Below, piece after piece: positions 8,797 through 17,360 of a stretch of DNA of 47,582 nt; positions within the stretch are counted from its first letter, which is position 1; each line of letters begins with the position of its first letter. The position numbers and the translations under genes are program-made. Where the stretch lies: contig JACRFD010000091.1 in assembly GCA_016218025.1 (NCBI GenBank), forward strand, positions 1 through 47,582, written 5' to 3'. The DNA comes from Ignavibacteriales bacterium. Lineage in GTDB: Bacteria > Bacteroidota > Ignavibacteria > UBA10030 > SZUA-254. The notes beneath the pieces were generated by a model, which had not been told where the DNA came from, did not search any database, and worked only from the letters and a program-made list of their open reading frames with translations.

Positions 8797-10074
8797 ATGA
8801 ATACAACCCGTCGAACTTTCATCAAACAGGTTTCGGGAGGTCTTATCGGAACGTGGGCTTTAGTTTCAGTTCCTGAAACATCTTCTGCAAGGTATATTAT
8901 TTCGAACGGACAGAACGTTTTGCCCGAAGATGAACAATTCTGGAAAATTGTACGGGACCAATTTCCCCTCACACACGATCGTATTTATCTGAACAACGGA
9001 ACAATGGGTCCTTCGCCTTTCGTTGTCCGTGAAGCAGTAAAAAGTTTTATTGATAATATTGATGTTTCCGGTGAATATGGAGGATGGGATGCAGCAAGAC
9101 CAAAACTTGCAAAATTTGTAAATGTAGATGAATCTGAAATATCTCTTACACATAACGTTACAGAAGGAATCAATGTCGTTACGTGGGGTCTTCCGCTTAA
9201 ACGCGGCGATGAAGTAATTTTAACAAACCACGAGCACGCCGGTAACGCATTACCCTGGCTCAACAGAGCAAAGTATGATGGCATCGTAATAAAAACTCTC
9301 AAGCCGGCACAAACTGCAGAAGAAAATCTAAATCGGATTAATGATCTTATCACAAAAAAAACTCGTGTAATCGCTATTCCTCATATTACATGTACGATCG
9401 GACAAGTTTTTCCGGCGAAAGAAATTTCAAAACTCGGGCACGAAAAAGGTTTGTGGGTTTTCTTCGATGGCGCTCATGGACCCGGGATGACAATGCTTGA
9501 CCTCAAAGATATCGGCTGCGATTTTTATGCGACCTGTTGCCATAAGTGGATGTGTGGACCAAAAGGAACCGGGTTTTTATTCGTTAGGAAAGAAATGCTT
9601 GATGCTCTCGAAGCAAAGTGGATAGGCGGCGGTTCGGATATTGGTTGGGATATGACAGTTGATCCACCTGAATTCAAAGGATATGTAAACACCGCGCACC
9701 GTTATGATTTTGGAACACAAAACGCGGCAATTTATCAGGGATTGGGGGCATCGATAGATTTTCTTTATCACATCGGCATGGACAATATTGTTCGCCGCGG
9801 CAAAGCGCTTTCCGGTTATTTGCAAAAGGAACTCATGAAATTAGATAATGTTGAAATGCTGACACCGACAGAAGATGAATCGCGTGGTTTTGTTACGGGT
9901 TTTCGGTTAAAAAATATGCCGTATGATAAATTCGGTGAACATGCTGGTAAAAAAGGATTTCGTATCCGACTTGTTGCCGAAAATAAACTCAACTCTGTCA
10001 GGGTTTCCACACACATTTATAATAACTTTGATGAAGTCAATAAATTCATAGAGGCGGTAAAAGAAGTCGGTTAG
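8797..10074 (+). CDS. Class V aminotransferase with a Tat signal peptide
   Basis: 425 residues from the ATG at 8797, which has GAAAGGAAAG at 8783-8792 as RBS. The N-terminus TTRRTFIKQ followed by a hydrophobic stretch (GGLIGTWALVSVP) and a small-residue region is a twin-arginine export signal, so the folded PLP enzyme is probably periplasmic. Domain: class V (cysteine desulfurase / isopenicillin N epimerase-like) with LNNGTMGPSP, HNVTEGINVV, ITCTIGQVFP, FFDGAHGPG and the PLP lysine in CCHKWMCGPKG (Lys250). It is not a classical IscS, since no active-site Cys loop is evident. The reaction is unknown. It could epimerise or desulfurate an amino acid or peptide outside the cytoplasm. No operon partner is clear. 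Confidence 0.82.
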   Translation: MNTTRRTFIKQVSGGLIGTWALVSVPETSSARYIISNGQNVLPEDEQFWKIVRDQFPLTHDRIYLNNGTMGPSPFVVREAVKSFIDNIDVSGEYGGWDAARPKLAKFVNVDESEISLTHNVTEGINVVTWGLPLKRGDEVILTNHEHAGNALPWLNRAKYDGIVIKTLKPAQTAEENLNRINDLITKKTRVIAIPHITCTIGQVFPAKEISKLGHEKGLWVFFDGAHGPGMTMLDLKDIGCDFYATCCHKWMCGPKGTGFLFVRKEMLDALEAKWIGGGSDIGWDMTVDPPEFKGYVNTAHRYDFGTQNAAIYQGLGASIDFLYHIGMDNIVRRGKALSGYLQKELMKLDNVEMLTPTEDESRGFVTGFRLKNMPYDKFGEHAGKKGFRIRLVAENKLNSVRVSTHIYNNFDEVNKFIEAVKEVG

Positions 10075-10186
10075 ATAACACTACGGTCATATATATTTTA
10101 TTGCATCAATCCTCGAAACTTCGTATTCTATTAAACGTTTAATTCTAACGAATTCGTATAAACCTCACCACCGCAAAGGTTCAGTC

Positions 10187-11992
10187 ATGAAATCTTCAAT
10201 ACACATTTTGTGCTTTGTTTTATTTTTAATTGTGATTGGCTTAAATTTTTCTTTCAGCCAGTCTAAATATCACAGTTACGATGAATTGACAAAAGAGATT
10301 ACATCGCTCGTTTCATCAAATAAAAATATTGCATCTGTTTCATCTTTGTCAAAAACTCCTGATAAGCACGACTTGTGGTGCGTGACTGTCGGCGGAAAAG
10401 ATGCCGATAAGCGGCATGCTATGCTTATTGTCGGTGGAGTAGAGGGTGACAGATTGATTGGAAGTGAGTTGACTCTCGGCTTTTTAAATTTTCTTCTAAA
10501 AAATTACGGTAAAATTGACAGCATAACACAACTTGTTAATACAACCACTTTCTACATACTACCTCGTGTTAATCCCGACGCAAGTGAACAGTTTTTTCGG
10601 AAACCACTTTATAATAGAACTGTTAACGGTAACCCTACAGACGACGACAGGGATGGCTTAATCGATGAAGATAGTTTTGAGGATTTAAATAGCGATGGAA
10701 TAATTTCGATGATGCGCGTGAAAGATAGTCGCGGCGAATGGATGCCCCATCCAGACGATCCGAGAATTATGAAAAAAGCAGACGCATCAAAAGGTGAAGT
10801 TGGAATTTATAAACTTTATACAGAAGGAATCGATAACGATGGCGATGAGATTTGGAATGAAGATGATCTGGGTGGCGTAGATTTCAATCGAAACTTTCCG
10901 CACAATTACCAATTTTTCAGCAAGGGAGCCGGTCCATATCAGATTTCGGAACCGGAGACGCGTGCAGTTGCCGAATTTTGTTTCGCCCATCCGAACATTG
11001 CAATCGTATTTGCATTTTCATCGAACGATAATCTGCTAAACACGTGGAAGAAAGAACAGCGGCAGGGACCTCCACAGCAACAAGATCAAAGATCCGGACG
11101 CAGAAGAATGTCGGACGATGAGGACTTTGCTCCACGAATTCTAACTTCTGTTATGGATGATGACGAACAATATTACAATTTTATCGGGAAGCAATATCAG
11201 GAGTTAACAAAATTTAAGGGTGTGCCGGCAAGCTCAAAAGGTGAAGGCGCATTCAACGAGTGGGCATATTATCATTTCGGCAGATGGTCTTTTGCAGCTA
11301 ATCCTTGGTGGATACCGGAAATAGAAATTAAAAAAGACTCAGCATTATCGGATACAACAAAGAAACAACCGGATAGAAAAAATCGAAGCATGGAAAAACC
11401 GGAAAATAAATTCGGCAAACCCGGCGAAGAGAAATCAGATGAATATGCGGATCAGATAAAAGCACTTAAGTGGATCGATGCAAATGGAATAAAAGATGGG
11501 TTTTTAAATTGGACAAAAATTAAACATAAAGATTTTCCCGATAATGAAGTGGAGGTTGGCGGATTTAAACCGTTCATCTTGACAAATCCTCCTGCCGACA
11601 GCATAGACGTTATTGCCGCGAAGGAAAATTCGTTTCTTGCGTGGCTTGCAGGTAGATTGCCCAAAGTTGATATCGCAAATGTAAAAGTTGAACCCGTTAA
11701 TGGCAAAGTATTTAGGTTAACGGCTGAAATTGCAAACACCGGATATTTTCCAACAAACAGTGCAATGGGCAATAAAGCCCGGTGGGGAAGAAACGTTAAA
11801 GTTACACTCGGTATAAATAAAAATCAGAAAATTTCAAGCGGAAAACCATTTACCATTATAGAGCCGGTTAAGGGAAGTGGTGGAATACAAGAATTAGTAT
11901 GGACGATAATATCCGGTCCTGGTGAGACCGTAATTATCTCGGCGGAAAGCCCTGCTGTTGGTATTGCATCTAAAACCGTTACGTTGAAATAA
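10187..11992 (+). CDS. M14 carboxypeptidase-like protein lacking all zinc ligands (pseudo-peptidase)
   Basis: 601 residues with a signal peptide (about 1-25, ending FSFSQS). It aligns along most of its length with its downstream neighbour: GGVEGDRLIGSE vs GNIHGNEIQGGE, DDDRDGLIDED vs DDDGDGLIDED, DFNRNFPHNY vs DPNRNWHWKW, SEPETRAVAEF vs LPETRAVVDF. The zinc-binding HxxE is here E86-G-D-R89, and the third zinc His is Ser278 (VFAFSSND vs FQTYHNSG), so all three metal ligands are gone. Acidic DxDxDG-type loops that could bind calcium are kept. It also carries a Gln/Arg-rich insert near 300. Probably a secreted non-catalytic partner or binding protein of the active paralogue; inference. Ten bp separate the two genes. 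Confidence 0.8.
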   Translation: MKSSIHILCFVLFLIVIGLNFSFSQSKYHSYDELTKEITSLVSSNKNIASVSSLSKTPDKHDLWCVTVGGKDADKRHAMLIVGGVEGDRLIGSELTLGFLNFLLKNYGKIDSITQLVNTTTFYILPRVNPDASEQFFRKPLYNRTVNGNPTDDDRDGLIDEDSFEDLNSDGIISMMRVKDSRGEWMPHPDDPRIMKKADASKGEVGIYKLYTEGIDNDGDEIWNEDDLGGVDFNRNFPHNYQFFSKGAGPYQISEPETRAVAEFCFAHPNIAIVFAFSSNDNLLNTWKKEQRQGPPQQQDQRSGRRRMSDDEDFAPRILTSVMDDDEQYYNFIGKQYQELTKFKGVPASSKGEGAFNEWAYYHFGRWSFAANPWWIPEIEIKKDSALSDTTKKQPDRKNRSMEKPENKFGKPGEEKSDEYADQIKALKWIDANGIKDGFLNWTKIKHKDFPDNEVEVGGFKPFILTNPPADSIDVIAAKENSFLAWLAGRLPKVDIANVKVEPVNGKVFRLTAEIANTGYFPTNSAMGNKARWGRNVKVTLGINKNQKISSGKPFTIIEPVKGSGGIQELVWTIISGPGETVIISAESPAVGIASKTVTLK

Positions 11993-12002
11993 GGAGTTTC
12001 TT

Positions 12003-13772
12003 ATGATTAGAATGATTGAAAAAATTGGAATAATTTTATGTCTATTATTCGGGATGATTAATTATTCAACCGCAAAAGTTGAAAAAGAACTGACAAAAAG
12101 TTCTTTGAAAGCACTCGGTGCACCGAACAATCCGAAAGTTGAAGTAATCTGGAATCGCTATTATGACAGCAAAGAAATCGGTGAGATATGCAAGCGGATT
12201 TCGGAGGCATATCCAAAGCTTGCAAAGTTCAACAGCATAGGAAAATCTTATGAGGGTCGGGACATTTGGTTGCTGACAATATCAAATTCAGAAAAAGGAG
12301 ATCCGGATAAAAAACCGGCTATGTATATAGATGGAAACATTCATGGAAATGAAATTCAAGGAGGAGAAGTTTCTCTTTATACTGGATGGTATCTTGCTGA
12401 AATGTACGGTCATCTTGATTGGATAACACAGCTTGTTGATGAAAAAACATTTTATATCATTCCAACAATAAATCCTGACGGCAGAGATCATTTTATGCAT
12501 GATGCCAATAGTCCAAATTCTCCCCGCTCCGGCTTTGATCCAAGAGACGATGACGGTGATGGTCTTATTGATGAAGATGGAGATGATGATCTAAACGGTG
12601 ATGGAAACATCACACAGATGAGAATAAAAGATCCGAATGGCAGATGGGTAATAGACCCGGAAGATCCGCGCATCATGCTTCCAGCAAAACCGGACCAAAA
12701 AGGAGAATATGAATTACTTTGGTCTGAAGGAATTGATAACGATGGAGATGGATTAGTTAACGAAGACGATCCCGGTTCATACGATCCGAATAGAAACTGG
12801 CATTGGAAATGGGCGCCGCAATATGTTCAATGGGGAGCCGATAGATATCCCGGCTCACTTCCCGAGACAAGAGCCGTGGTTGATTTTGTTTTTAAACATA
12901 ATAATATCGCTGCATTTCAAACCTATCATAATTCCGGTGGAATGATTTTGCGCGGTCCCGGTAATAAGGACGACCAGCAAACATACAGACGTGAAGATTT
13001 ACAGGTATATGATTTTCTGGGAAAATTAGGAGAAGAGATTTTGCCGGGTTATAGATATTTAATTGTGTTTAAAGATTTATATCCGGTTTTCGGCGGCGAG
13101 CTGGACTTCTTTTATGGTGTAAGAGGCGGGATTACATTCTCGAACGAGTTGTGGACATCGTTTGATTATTTTAGAAAGAAACAGGACGAGGAAAGGAACT
13201 GGTTCGGCAGTCAAAAAGAAACATATCGGTTTGATAAACTCCTGCTCTTTGGCGAAGGTGTGGTTGATTGGAAACCGTATAATCATCCACAATACGGAAT
13301 GATAGAAATCGGTGGAATTAAAAAAGCATGGACTCGTACTGCCCCATCGTTTATGCTTGAAGAAATGTGTCATCGTAACATGGCATTCACTCTTTATAAT
13401 GCTTATCATACTCCGCAGGTATCTGTCGATTCAATTTTTACAAAAGAATTACCCGGAGGATTGACAGAAGTAACAGCAATTATAAAAAACTCGCGTGTTA
13501 TTCCTACTCATACATCGCAGGATATTCAAAATAAAATAACGCGCCCCGATTATGTCAGTATCTCCGGCGGTAAGGTTTTGATGGGTGGAATAGTTGAAGA
13601 TCGATTAACCGGCTTGGTGAAGGATCAAAAACGTAATCCTGAAAAAATCGAAGTTGAAGCAATTCCCGGAATGGAAGCAGTATTTGTCAAATGGATTGTT
13701 GACGGCAAGAAACCGTTTGTTGTAAATGTTGATTCGGAAAAAGGCGGGAAAGATTCTAAACAACTGAAGTAA
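12003..13772 (+). CDS. Secreted zinc carboxypeptidase, M14 family
   Basis: 589 residues with an N-terminal signal (about 1-24). Zinc ligands are intact: H114 and E117 in GNIHGNEIQ, and H309 in FQTYHNSGG; a candidate catalytic Glu is 453 or 454 in FMLEEMCH. M14 signatures NPDGRDHF and SLPETRAVVDF are present. Between the first two sites, residues 182-202 contain DDDGDGLIDED and DLNGDGN, repeated at IDNDGDGLVNEDD: EF-hand/thrombospondin-3-like acidic loops that probably bind calcium. The C-terminal approx. 120 residues look like a beta-rich accessory domain. The start ATG follows AAGGAG (11992-11997). Expected to remove C-terminal residues from peptides or peptidoglycan stems outside the cell. 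A terminator follows directly. Confidence 0.88.
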   Translation: MIRMIEKIGIILCLLFGMINYSTAKVEKELTKSSLKALGAPNNPKVEVIWNRYYDSKEIGEICKRISEAYPKLAKFNSIGKSYEGRDIWLLTISNSEKGDPDKKPAMYIDGNIHGNEIQGGEVSLYTGWYLAEMYGHLDWITQLVDEKTFYIIPTINPDGRDHFMHDANSPNSPRSGFDPRDDDGDGLIDEDGDDDLNGDGNITQMRIKDPNGRWVIDPEDPRIMLPAKPDQKGEYELLWSEGIDNDGDGLVNEDDPGSYDPNRNWHWKWAPQYVQWGADRYPGSLPETRAVVDFVFKHNNIAAFQTYHNSGGMILRGPGNKDDQQTYRREDLQVYDFLGKLGEEILPGYRYLIVFKDLYPVFGGELDFFYGVRGGITFSNELWTSFDYFRKKQDEERNWFGSQKETYRFDKLLLFGEGVVDWKPYNHPQYGMIEIGGIKKAWTRTAPSFMLEEMCHRNMAFTLYNAYHTPQVSVDSIFTKELPGGLTEVTAIIKNSRVIPTHTSQDIQNKITRPDYVSISGGKVLMGGIVEDRLTGLVKDQKRNPEKIEVEAIPGMEAVFVKWIVDGKKPFVVNVDSEKGGKDSKQLK

Positions 13773-13785
13773 GAATTCAAGTTTT

Positions 13786-13829
13786 ACAAAAACCCGGCAG
13801 AAGTTATTTACCTGTCGGGTTTTATTTTT
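13786..13829. terminator. Bidirectional terminator between convergent M14 and rluE genes
   Basis: Arms cccggcag (13793-13800) and ctgtcggg (13812-13819) form 8 pairs (one G-U) around an 11-nt loop, with an A-rich flank on the left and a T run on the right, so it can stop transcription in both directions. The rluE stop codon lies within the loop. Confidence 0.82.
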
Positions 13830-14410
13830 CTTACCGAATAAATAAGCGCTTCTTGTTCTTGCTCTGTTAATTCGCGACTCTCTCCCGGATTTAGTCCCTC
13901 CATTGATATCGTATCTATCATAATCCTGATTAATCGAAGTGTTGGGTTCCCGATAGCGGCAGTCATTTTTCTTACCTGTCTATTTCTTCCTTCAATCAAT
14001 TTAATCTCAAGCCAGCAGGTAGGAACATTTTTTCTGAATCTGACTGGAACCGGCCTCGGTGGGATTACCGGTTCTTCTTTTAACATTCTGATTTCCGCAG
14101 GTAAAGTTTTTTTCTTTTCAATTATAATTCCATTTCTCAATTTCTCCAGGCTTTCTTCGGAAGGAATCCTCTCTATCTGAGCTAAGTAAGTGCGCGGATG
14201 TTTATACCGTGGTTCAAGAAGAAAACTTTTTAAAAGACCATCGTTAGTAAGCAATACTAATCCCTCGCTGTCTGCATCAAGTCTTCCGGCAGGATAAAGA
14301 TCTTTCGGAAATGGTCCGTAATTTCCAAGCGTATCTCTTCCCTCTGAATCGGTGAATTGGCAAAGTGTAGCGTACGGTTTATTGAGTATGATATAACAGT
14401 TTTTGTTCAA
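13808..14410 (-). CDS. rluE: 23S rRNA pseudouridine synthase, RluE-like
   Basis: 200 residues with no S4 domain, matching the RluE length. It isomerises uridine in 23S rRNA; in E. coli RluE acts at U2457. Seen: N-terminal ILNKPYATLCQF, catalytic GRLDADSEGLVLLTNDG with Asp45, KTLPAEI, PTCWLEIKLIEGRNRQVRKM and PTLRLIRI, all lined up with RluE rather than with the longer RsuA/RluB proteins. Alone on its strand, convergent with the M14 gene, and its stop codon falls inside the shared terminator hairpin. Confidence 0.9.
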   Translation of the reverse strand: MNKNCYIILNKPYATLCQFTDSEGRDTLGNYGPFPKDLYPAGRLDADSEGLVLLTNDGLLKSFLLEPRYKHPRTYLAQIERIPSEESLEKLRNGIIIEKKKTLPAEIRMLKEEPVIPPRPVPVRFRKNVPTCWLEIKLIEGRNRQVRKMTAAIGNPTLRLIRIMIDTISMEGLNPGESRELTEQEQEALIYSVRKIKPDR

Positions 14411-14552
14411 GTGAATTATCTATAAAATTGAATAATAAGATTCCAATTTTCGCTGTTTTCAGGTGATTTAAGCCACCGTTCGTGACCAATGCCACAAATG
14501 ACCTCGCAGATTTTCCATTTATTAACATAGAAAATTTACGAAAGCAAATTAT

Positions 14553-14702
14553 ATGAAAGTAAAATATCAGTTACGTATTGCCAACAGGAAACAGAAAACA
14601 ATAATGGAGTTTCTTCTTCTTAACGAAGTTGAAAAACAACATTGGTTCTCCATTGTTCATCTTAAGTTATGGAAATCTTTCGGTCTAATCTGCTCACAAT
14701 AA
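14553..14702 (+). CDS. Possible 49-residue small protein, unknown
   Basis: Open frame ATG 14553 to TAA 14700. The product is basic (MKVKYQLRIANRKQKT at the start) with a short hydrophobic middle. No family recognised and the RBS is weak. It is listed because it sits in an otherwise empty 458-bp gap and is followed 14 bp later by a better small candidate. It could be a chance frame. Confidence 0.25.
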   Translation: MKVKYQLRIANRKQKTIMEFLLLNEVEKQHWFSIVHLKLWKSFGLICSQ

Positions 14703-14716
14703 ATAGTTGAGGGTAT

Positions 14717-14863
14717 ATGAACTTGTGGAAAATATTCGGCTTAGCTTCTGGAATTTTTTTAGTAACCATGATTGTTAGAAAACGCCGGAAAGATCCGGCG
14801 TATATCGACGATCCTGAAAAACGCTACGATACGGAAGACTTCTTAACTGAACAGGAGTTATAA
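14717..14863 (+). CDS. Possible small single-pass membrane protein, 48 residues
   Basis: ATG 14717 to TAA 14861. The N-terminal half has one hydrophobic segment (IFGLASGIFLVTMIV), then a basic stop-transfer RKRRK and an acidic tail ending DFLTEQEL, a typical layout for a small N-out or N-in membrane peptide. GAGGG at 14709-14713 is close to the ATG (3 nt), which weakens the call. It runs into, and stops 5 bp before, the end of the convergent prohibitin-like gene. No known family. Confidence 0.45.
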   Translation: MNLWKIFGLASGIFLVTMIVRKRRKDPAYIDDPEKRYDTEDFLTEQEL

Positions 14864-14868
14864 TAAAG

Positions 14869-15762
14869 TTATTTAGTATCAAGAATTATCGGCAGCCCGT
14901 CTTTACCGCTTCCGATGATTACAACTTTCGCGTTTTGCGATTCTGCGATTTTCATCGTTGCTTCAATTCCCTTCCATCTTAATAATTGATCACTGATTCC
15001 TGTCGCAACAATTTTCTGGAAATCTGCTATACCCTGTGCTTCAATTCTTTTCCTGTCGGCTTCCTGTTTTTCTTTTGTAAGAATAAATTCCATTCTCTGA
15101 CTTTCCTGATCCGCTCTTTGTTTTTGTTCAATGGCTTCTGTGAGTTGTGACGGAAGTCCGACGTTGCGCAACGGTGTGGCTTCAATTATAATTCCGCGCG
15201 GAGCTACGACCTTTGCAAGTTCTGCCATAATTGCTACTCCAAGGGCTTCACGTTCTGATGAGTATAACGCGCTTGCCTGAAAACTTGCCGTTACAGCGCG
15301 ACTCATCGATCTGAACTGCGGAACAAGAACAATCGTCTCATAATCACCACCTGCAATTGTTTTGTAAACACGTGCGGCTGAATCGGGATTTAACCTGTAA
15401 AGAGCGCTGATCTCAAGCCCTATTGTCAATCCTTCACGCGATAATACTTGCATCGCTTCTTTGTGCTCTTTTGTCTGGATGGAATATTTCTGAATCTTAG
15501 CCATCGGATTAACCACATTAATACCGGCTCCTATGGTGCGGTCGGAAACAATACCGAAGAAATCTACAACGCCAACATGCCCGGCCGGTATGACGCTGAA
15601 AAATTGTGATAGTGCAAGTATTACTGCAAGCAACGCAATTGTTCCGCTAATCATCATTCCGCTGCGAAACATGATATTGTGTTGTTGAACCACTTTTTTA
15701 CGCGATGTAATCCACGCTATCATGGCAACTAAAGCTACGAATAGAAAAAATATGAAAATCAT
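14869..15762 (-). CDS. Prohibitin/SPFH (band 7) domain membrane protein
   Basis: 297 residues; AAGGAG precedes the ATG by 7 nt. Two N-terminal hydrophobic segments (about 1-20 and 35-57) are followed by the SPFH domain: SVIPAGHVGVVDFFG, GAGINVVNPMAKI, LTIGLEISALYRL, then a long amphipathic helix/coiled coil (EAIEQKQRADQESQRM...KEKQEADRKRIEAQG) and a conserved C-terminal segment with LLRWKGIEATMK. It closely resembles eukaryotic prohibitin in order of elements. Such proteins make large membrane rings that organise lipids and regulate membrane proteases. It is monocistronic. No FtsH is visible nearby. Confidence 0.9.
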   Translation of the reverse strand: MIFIFFLFVALVAMIAWITSRKKVVQQHNIMFRSGMMISGTIALLAVILALSQFFSVIPAGHVGVVDFFGIVSDRTIGAGINVVNPMAKIQKYSIQTKEHKEAMQVLSREGLTIGLEISALYRLNPDSAARVYKTIAGGDYETIVLVPQFRSMSRAVTASFQASALYSSEREALGVAIMAELAKVVAPRGIIIEATPLRNVGLPSQLTEAIEQKQRADQESQRMEFILTKEKQEADRKRIEAQGIADFQKIVATGISDQLLRWKGIEATMKIAESQNAKVVIIGSGKDGLPIILDTK

Positions 15763-15890
15763 CTTGTGCTCCTTTTTTAATGTAAATAAATGTCAAATCT
15801 CTAAGAAGGTAAGAAAGTTACCCCATAATAGCAATTCAGGAAAATGTTTTTGTTGAAATTGATTCGAAATCTGACTATCTTTCCGCATCT

Positions 15891-16826
15891 ATGAAAATAA
15901 TAAAACCCAAACGATTGAAACACGGCGACGTAATTGGCATTTGCGCGCCGGCAAGCCCGCCCGCCTCGGCGGAAAAACTGAACGATGGCATAAAATATAT
16001 CGAGCGATGCGGCTTCAGGATTGAAGTGGGTAAACATCTGAACCGCAGACATGGTTATCTCGCAGGCACGGATAAAGAACGAGCAGAAGATTTAAACAAT
16101 CTTTTCGCTGACAAAAATGTAAAAGCAATTTTTGCCGCCCGTGGCGGTTATGGCACACAGCGGATTTTGCCTTTGCTTGATTACCGTATGATAAAAAATA
16201 ATCCCAAGATTGTTGTAGGTTACAGTGATATTACCGCGCTGCATCTCGCGCTGCTTGAAAAAGTTGGATTGATATCTTTCTCCGGTCCAATGGCGGCGGT
16301 TGAGATGAGCGAGGGATTGAAAGGTGAAATCGAGGAACGTTTCTGGGACGGATTGATGTTGGTGAAACCGCCAAAGCCGATTATTGCAAAAAATATAAGT
16401 TCCACTTTCAAGAGAGGCGGAAAAGCGGAGGGAAGATTGCTGGCTGGAAATCTTTCTCTTGTTGCCGCTATGTGCGGGACGAAATATTTCCCGCGATTTA
16501 AAAAGTTTATTTTGATGATTGAAGAAATAGACGAAAAACCGTACCGTATAGACAGGATGCTGGAGCAGTTGAAACTTGCAGGATTGTTCAATACTTGCGC
16601 CGGTGTTGCGCTGGGAAAATTTATTTCGTGCGTGCCTGATAAAGGCAAACCGTCGTTAACGCTTCAACAAGTTTTTAAAGATCAGTTTGGGAGTTATAAA
16701 TTTCCTGTAGTTTTCGAAGTTCCTTATGGACATTTTAAATTATCAATTCCGTTCCCGGTTGGCGTGAAAGTTAAATTGGATACCAGAAAAAATATTTTGG
16801 AGTTTTTGGAGGCGGGGGTTTGTTAA
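15891..16826 (+). CDS. ldcA: LD-carboxypeptidase (peptidase S66, LdcA/MccF-like)
   Basis: 311 residues, cytoplasmic, no signal peptide. It cuts the L,D bond releasing D-Ala from tetrapeptides during peptidoglycan recycling; MccF-type relatives cleave microcin C. Seen: GDVIGICAPASPP at the N-terminus, AARGGYGTQRILP, the nucleophile Ser112 in VVGYSDITALH, catalytic Glu211 in ILMIEEIDEKPYRIDRML and His281 in VPYGHFKL, so the whole Ser-Glu-His triad is present. It is divergent from the prohibitin-like gene. The start lacks a good RBS. The 3' end is followed by a repeat-rich gene desert. Confidence 0.92.
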   Translation: MKIIKPKRLKHGDVIGICAPASPPASAEKLNDGIKYIERCGFRIEVGKHLNRRHGYLAGTDKERAEDLNNLFADKNVKAIFAARGGYGTQRILPLLDYRMIKNNPKIVVGYSDITALHLALLEKVGLISFSGPMAAVEMSEGLKGEIEERFWDGLMLVKPPKPIIAKNISSTFKRGGKAEGRLLAGNLSLVAAMCGTKYFPRFKKFILMIEEIDEKPYRIDRMLEQLKLAGLFNTCAGVALGKFISCVPDKGKPSLTLQQVFKDQFGSYKFPVVFEVPYGHFKLSIPFPVGVKVKLDTRKNILEFLEAGVC

Positions 16827-16924
16827 TGTTTTTTCCTGCTTCTTAAATTGTTAAGTGAAGTGACAAAAGAAAGATTAGTAAATAATACTGTTACTTTCTC
16901 TTTGAAGAGTCGCAAAGTGATGTG

Positions 16925-17024
16925 CCGGAGGCATTCCTTCGGAACCTTTGGCAAAAGTAACTCCGCCAGAGGCGGATGAGCCTTAGGCTCAAAAGAGAAC
17001 ACCCGTCCCGCTCTTCGAGCGGGA
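16925..17024. repeat. Cluster of four short GC-rich hairpins
   Basis: Within the gene-free stretch after ldcA: ccggagg/ccttcgg (16925-16942, 4-nt loop), tccgcc/ggcgga (16962-16976, 3-nt loop), gagcc/ggctc (16978-16990, 3-nt loop) and tcccgctc/gagcggga (17006-17024, 3-nt loop). None is followed by a clean T run, so they look like intergenic repeat palindromes rather than terminators. Flanking ttctcttt (near 16897) and aaaagagaa (near 16990) may be an outer inverted pair. Confidence 0.6.
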
Positions 17025-17057
17025 TAAATGGGGTTGACTAATATGTAAATTTATTGT

Positions 17058-17144
17058 TGTCATTCCCGAATGCTTCTATCGGGAATCCAGGAATCCGAAT
17101 AAATCTAGGGACTGGACTCCCGCTTAAAACATGCGGGAGTGACA
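17058..17144. repeat. 87-bp MITE/BIME-like element with terminal inverted repeats
   Basis: Ends tgtcattcccg (17058-17068) and cgggagtgaca (17134-17144) are inverted copies, 10 of 11 matching. Each end is also half of its own hairpin: attcccga/tcgggaat (17062-17086) and actcccgc/gcgggagt (17116-17140). There is no coding capacity. The layout resembles a pair of REP palindromes or a very small non-autonomous transposable element. Confidence 0.65.
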
Positions 17145-17360
17145 GCAAGGTACTTTTTGTTAACCCCAAAGCGGAAATTGGTAATGGCTATTGGCAACAG
17201 TATGATTGCGGAGGCAGGAGTTTGTTAATTTAATGAGCTAAATTTCCCACTCCGTTAATGCGGAATAAAAAACCCTTCCAATTTTAAATCACAAGGGTAT
17301 TTTCTGTTAGAACAATTGTAATATATTAATATTTGGTTCGAATATCACCAGATATGCTAT

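Noticed and set aside
16925..17144. CRISPR array
   Set aside because: The hairpins differ from each other and there is no regular direct repeat-spacer spacing.
16808..17229. 20-bp near-repeat of the ldcA 3' end (16808-16827 and 17210-17229, 18 of 20)
   Set aside because: Too short to show a duplication; no further similarity around it.
17331..17356. ggttcgaatatcacca resembling a tRNA T-loop and CCA end
   Set aside because: The preceding AT-rich sequence cannot form acceptor, D and anticodon arms.
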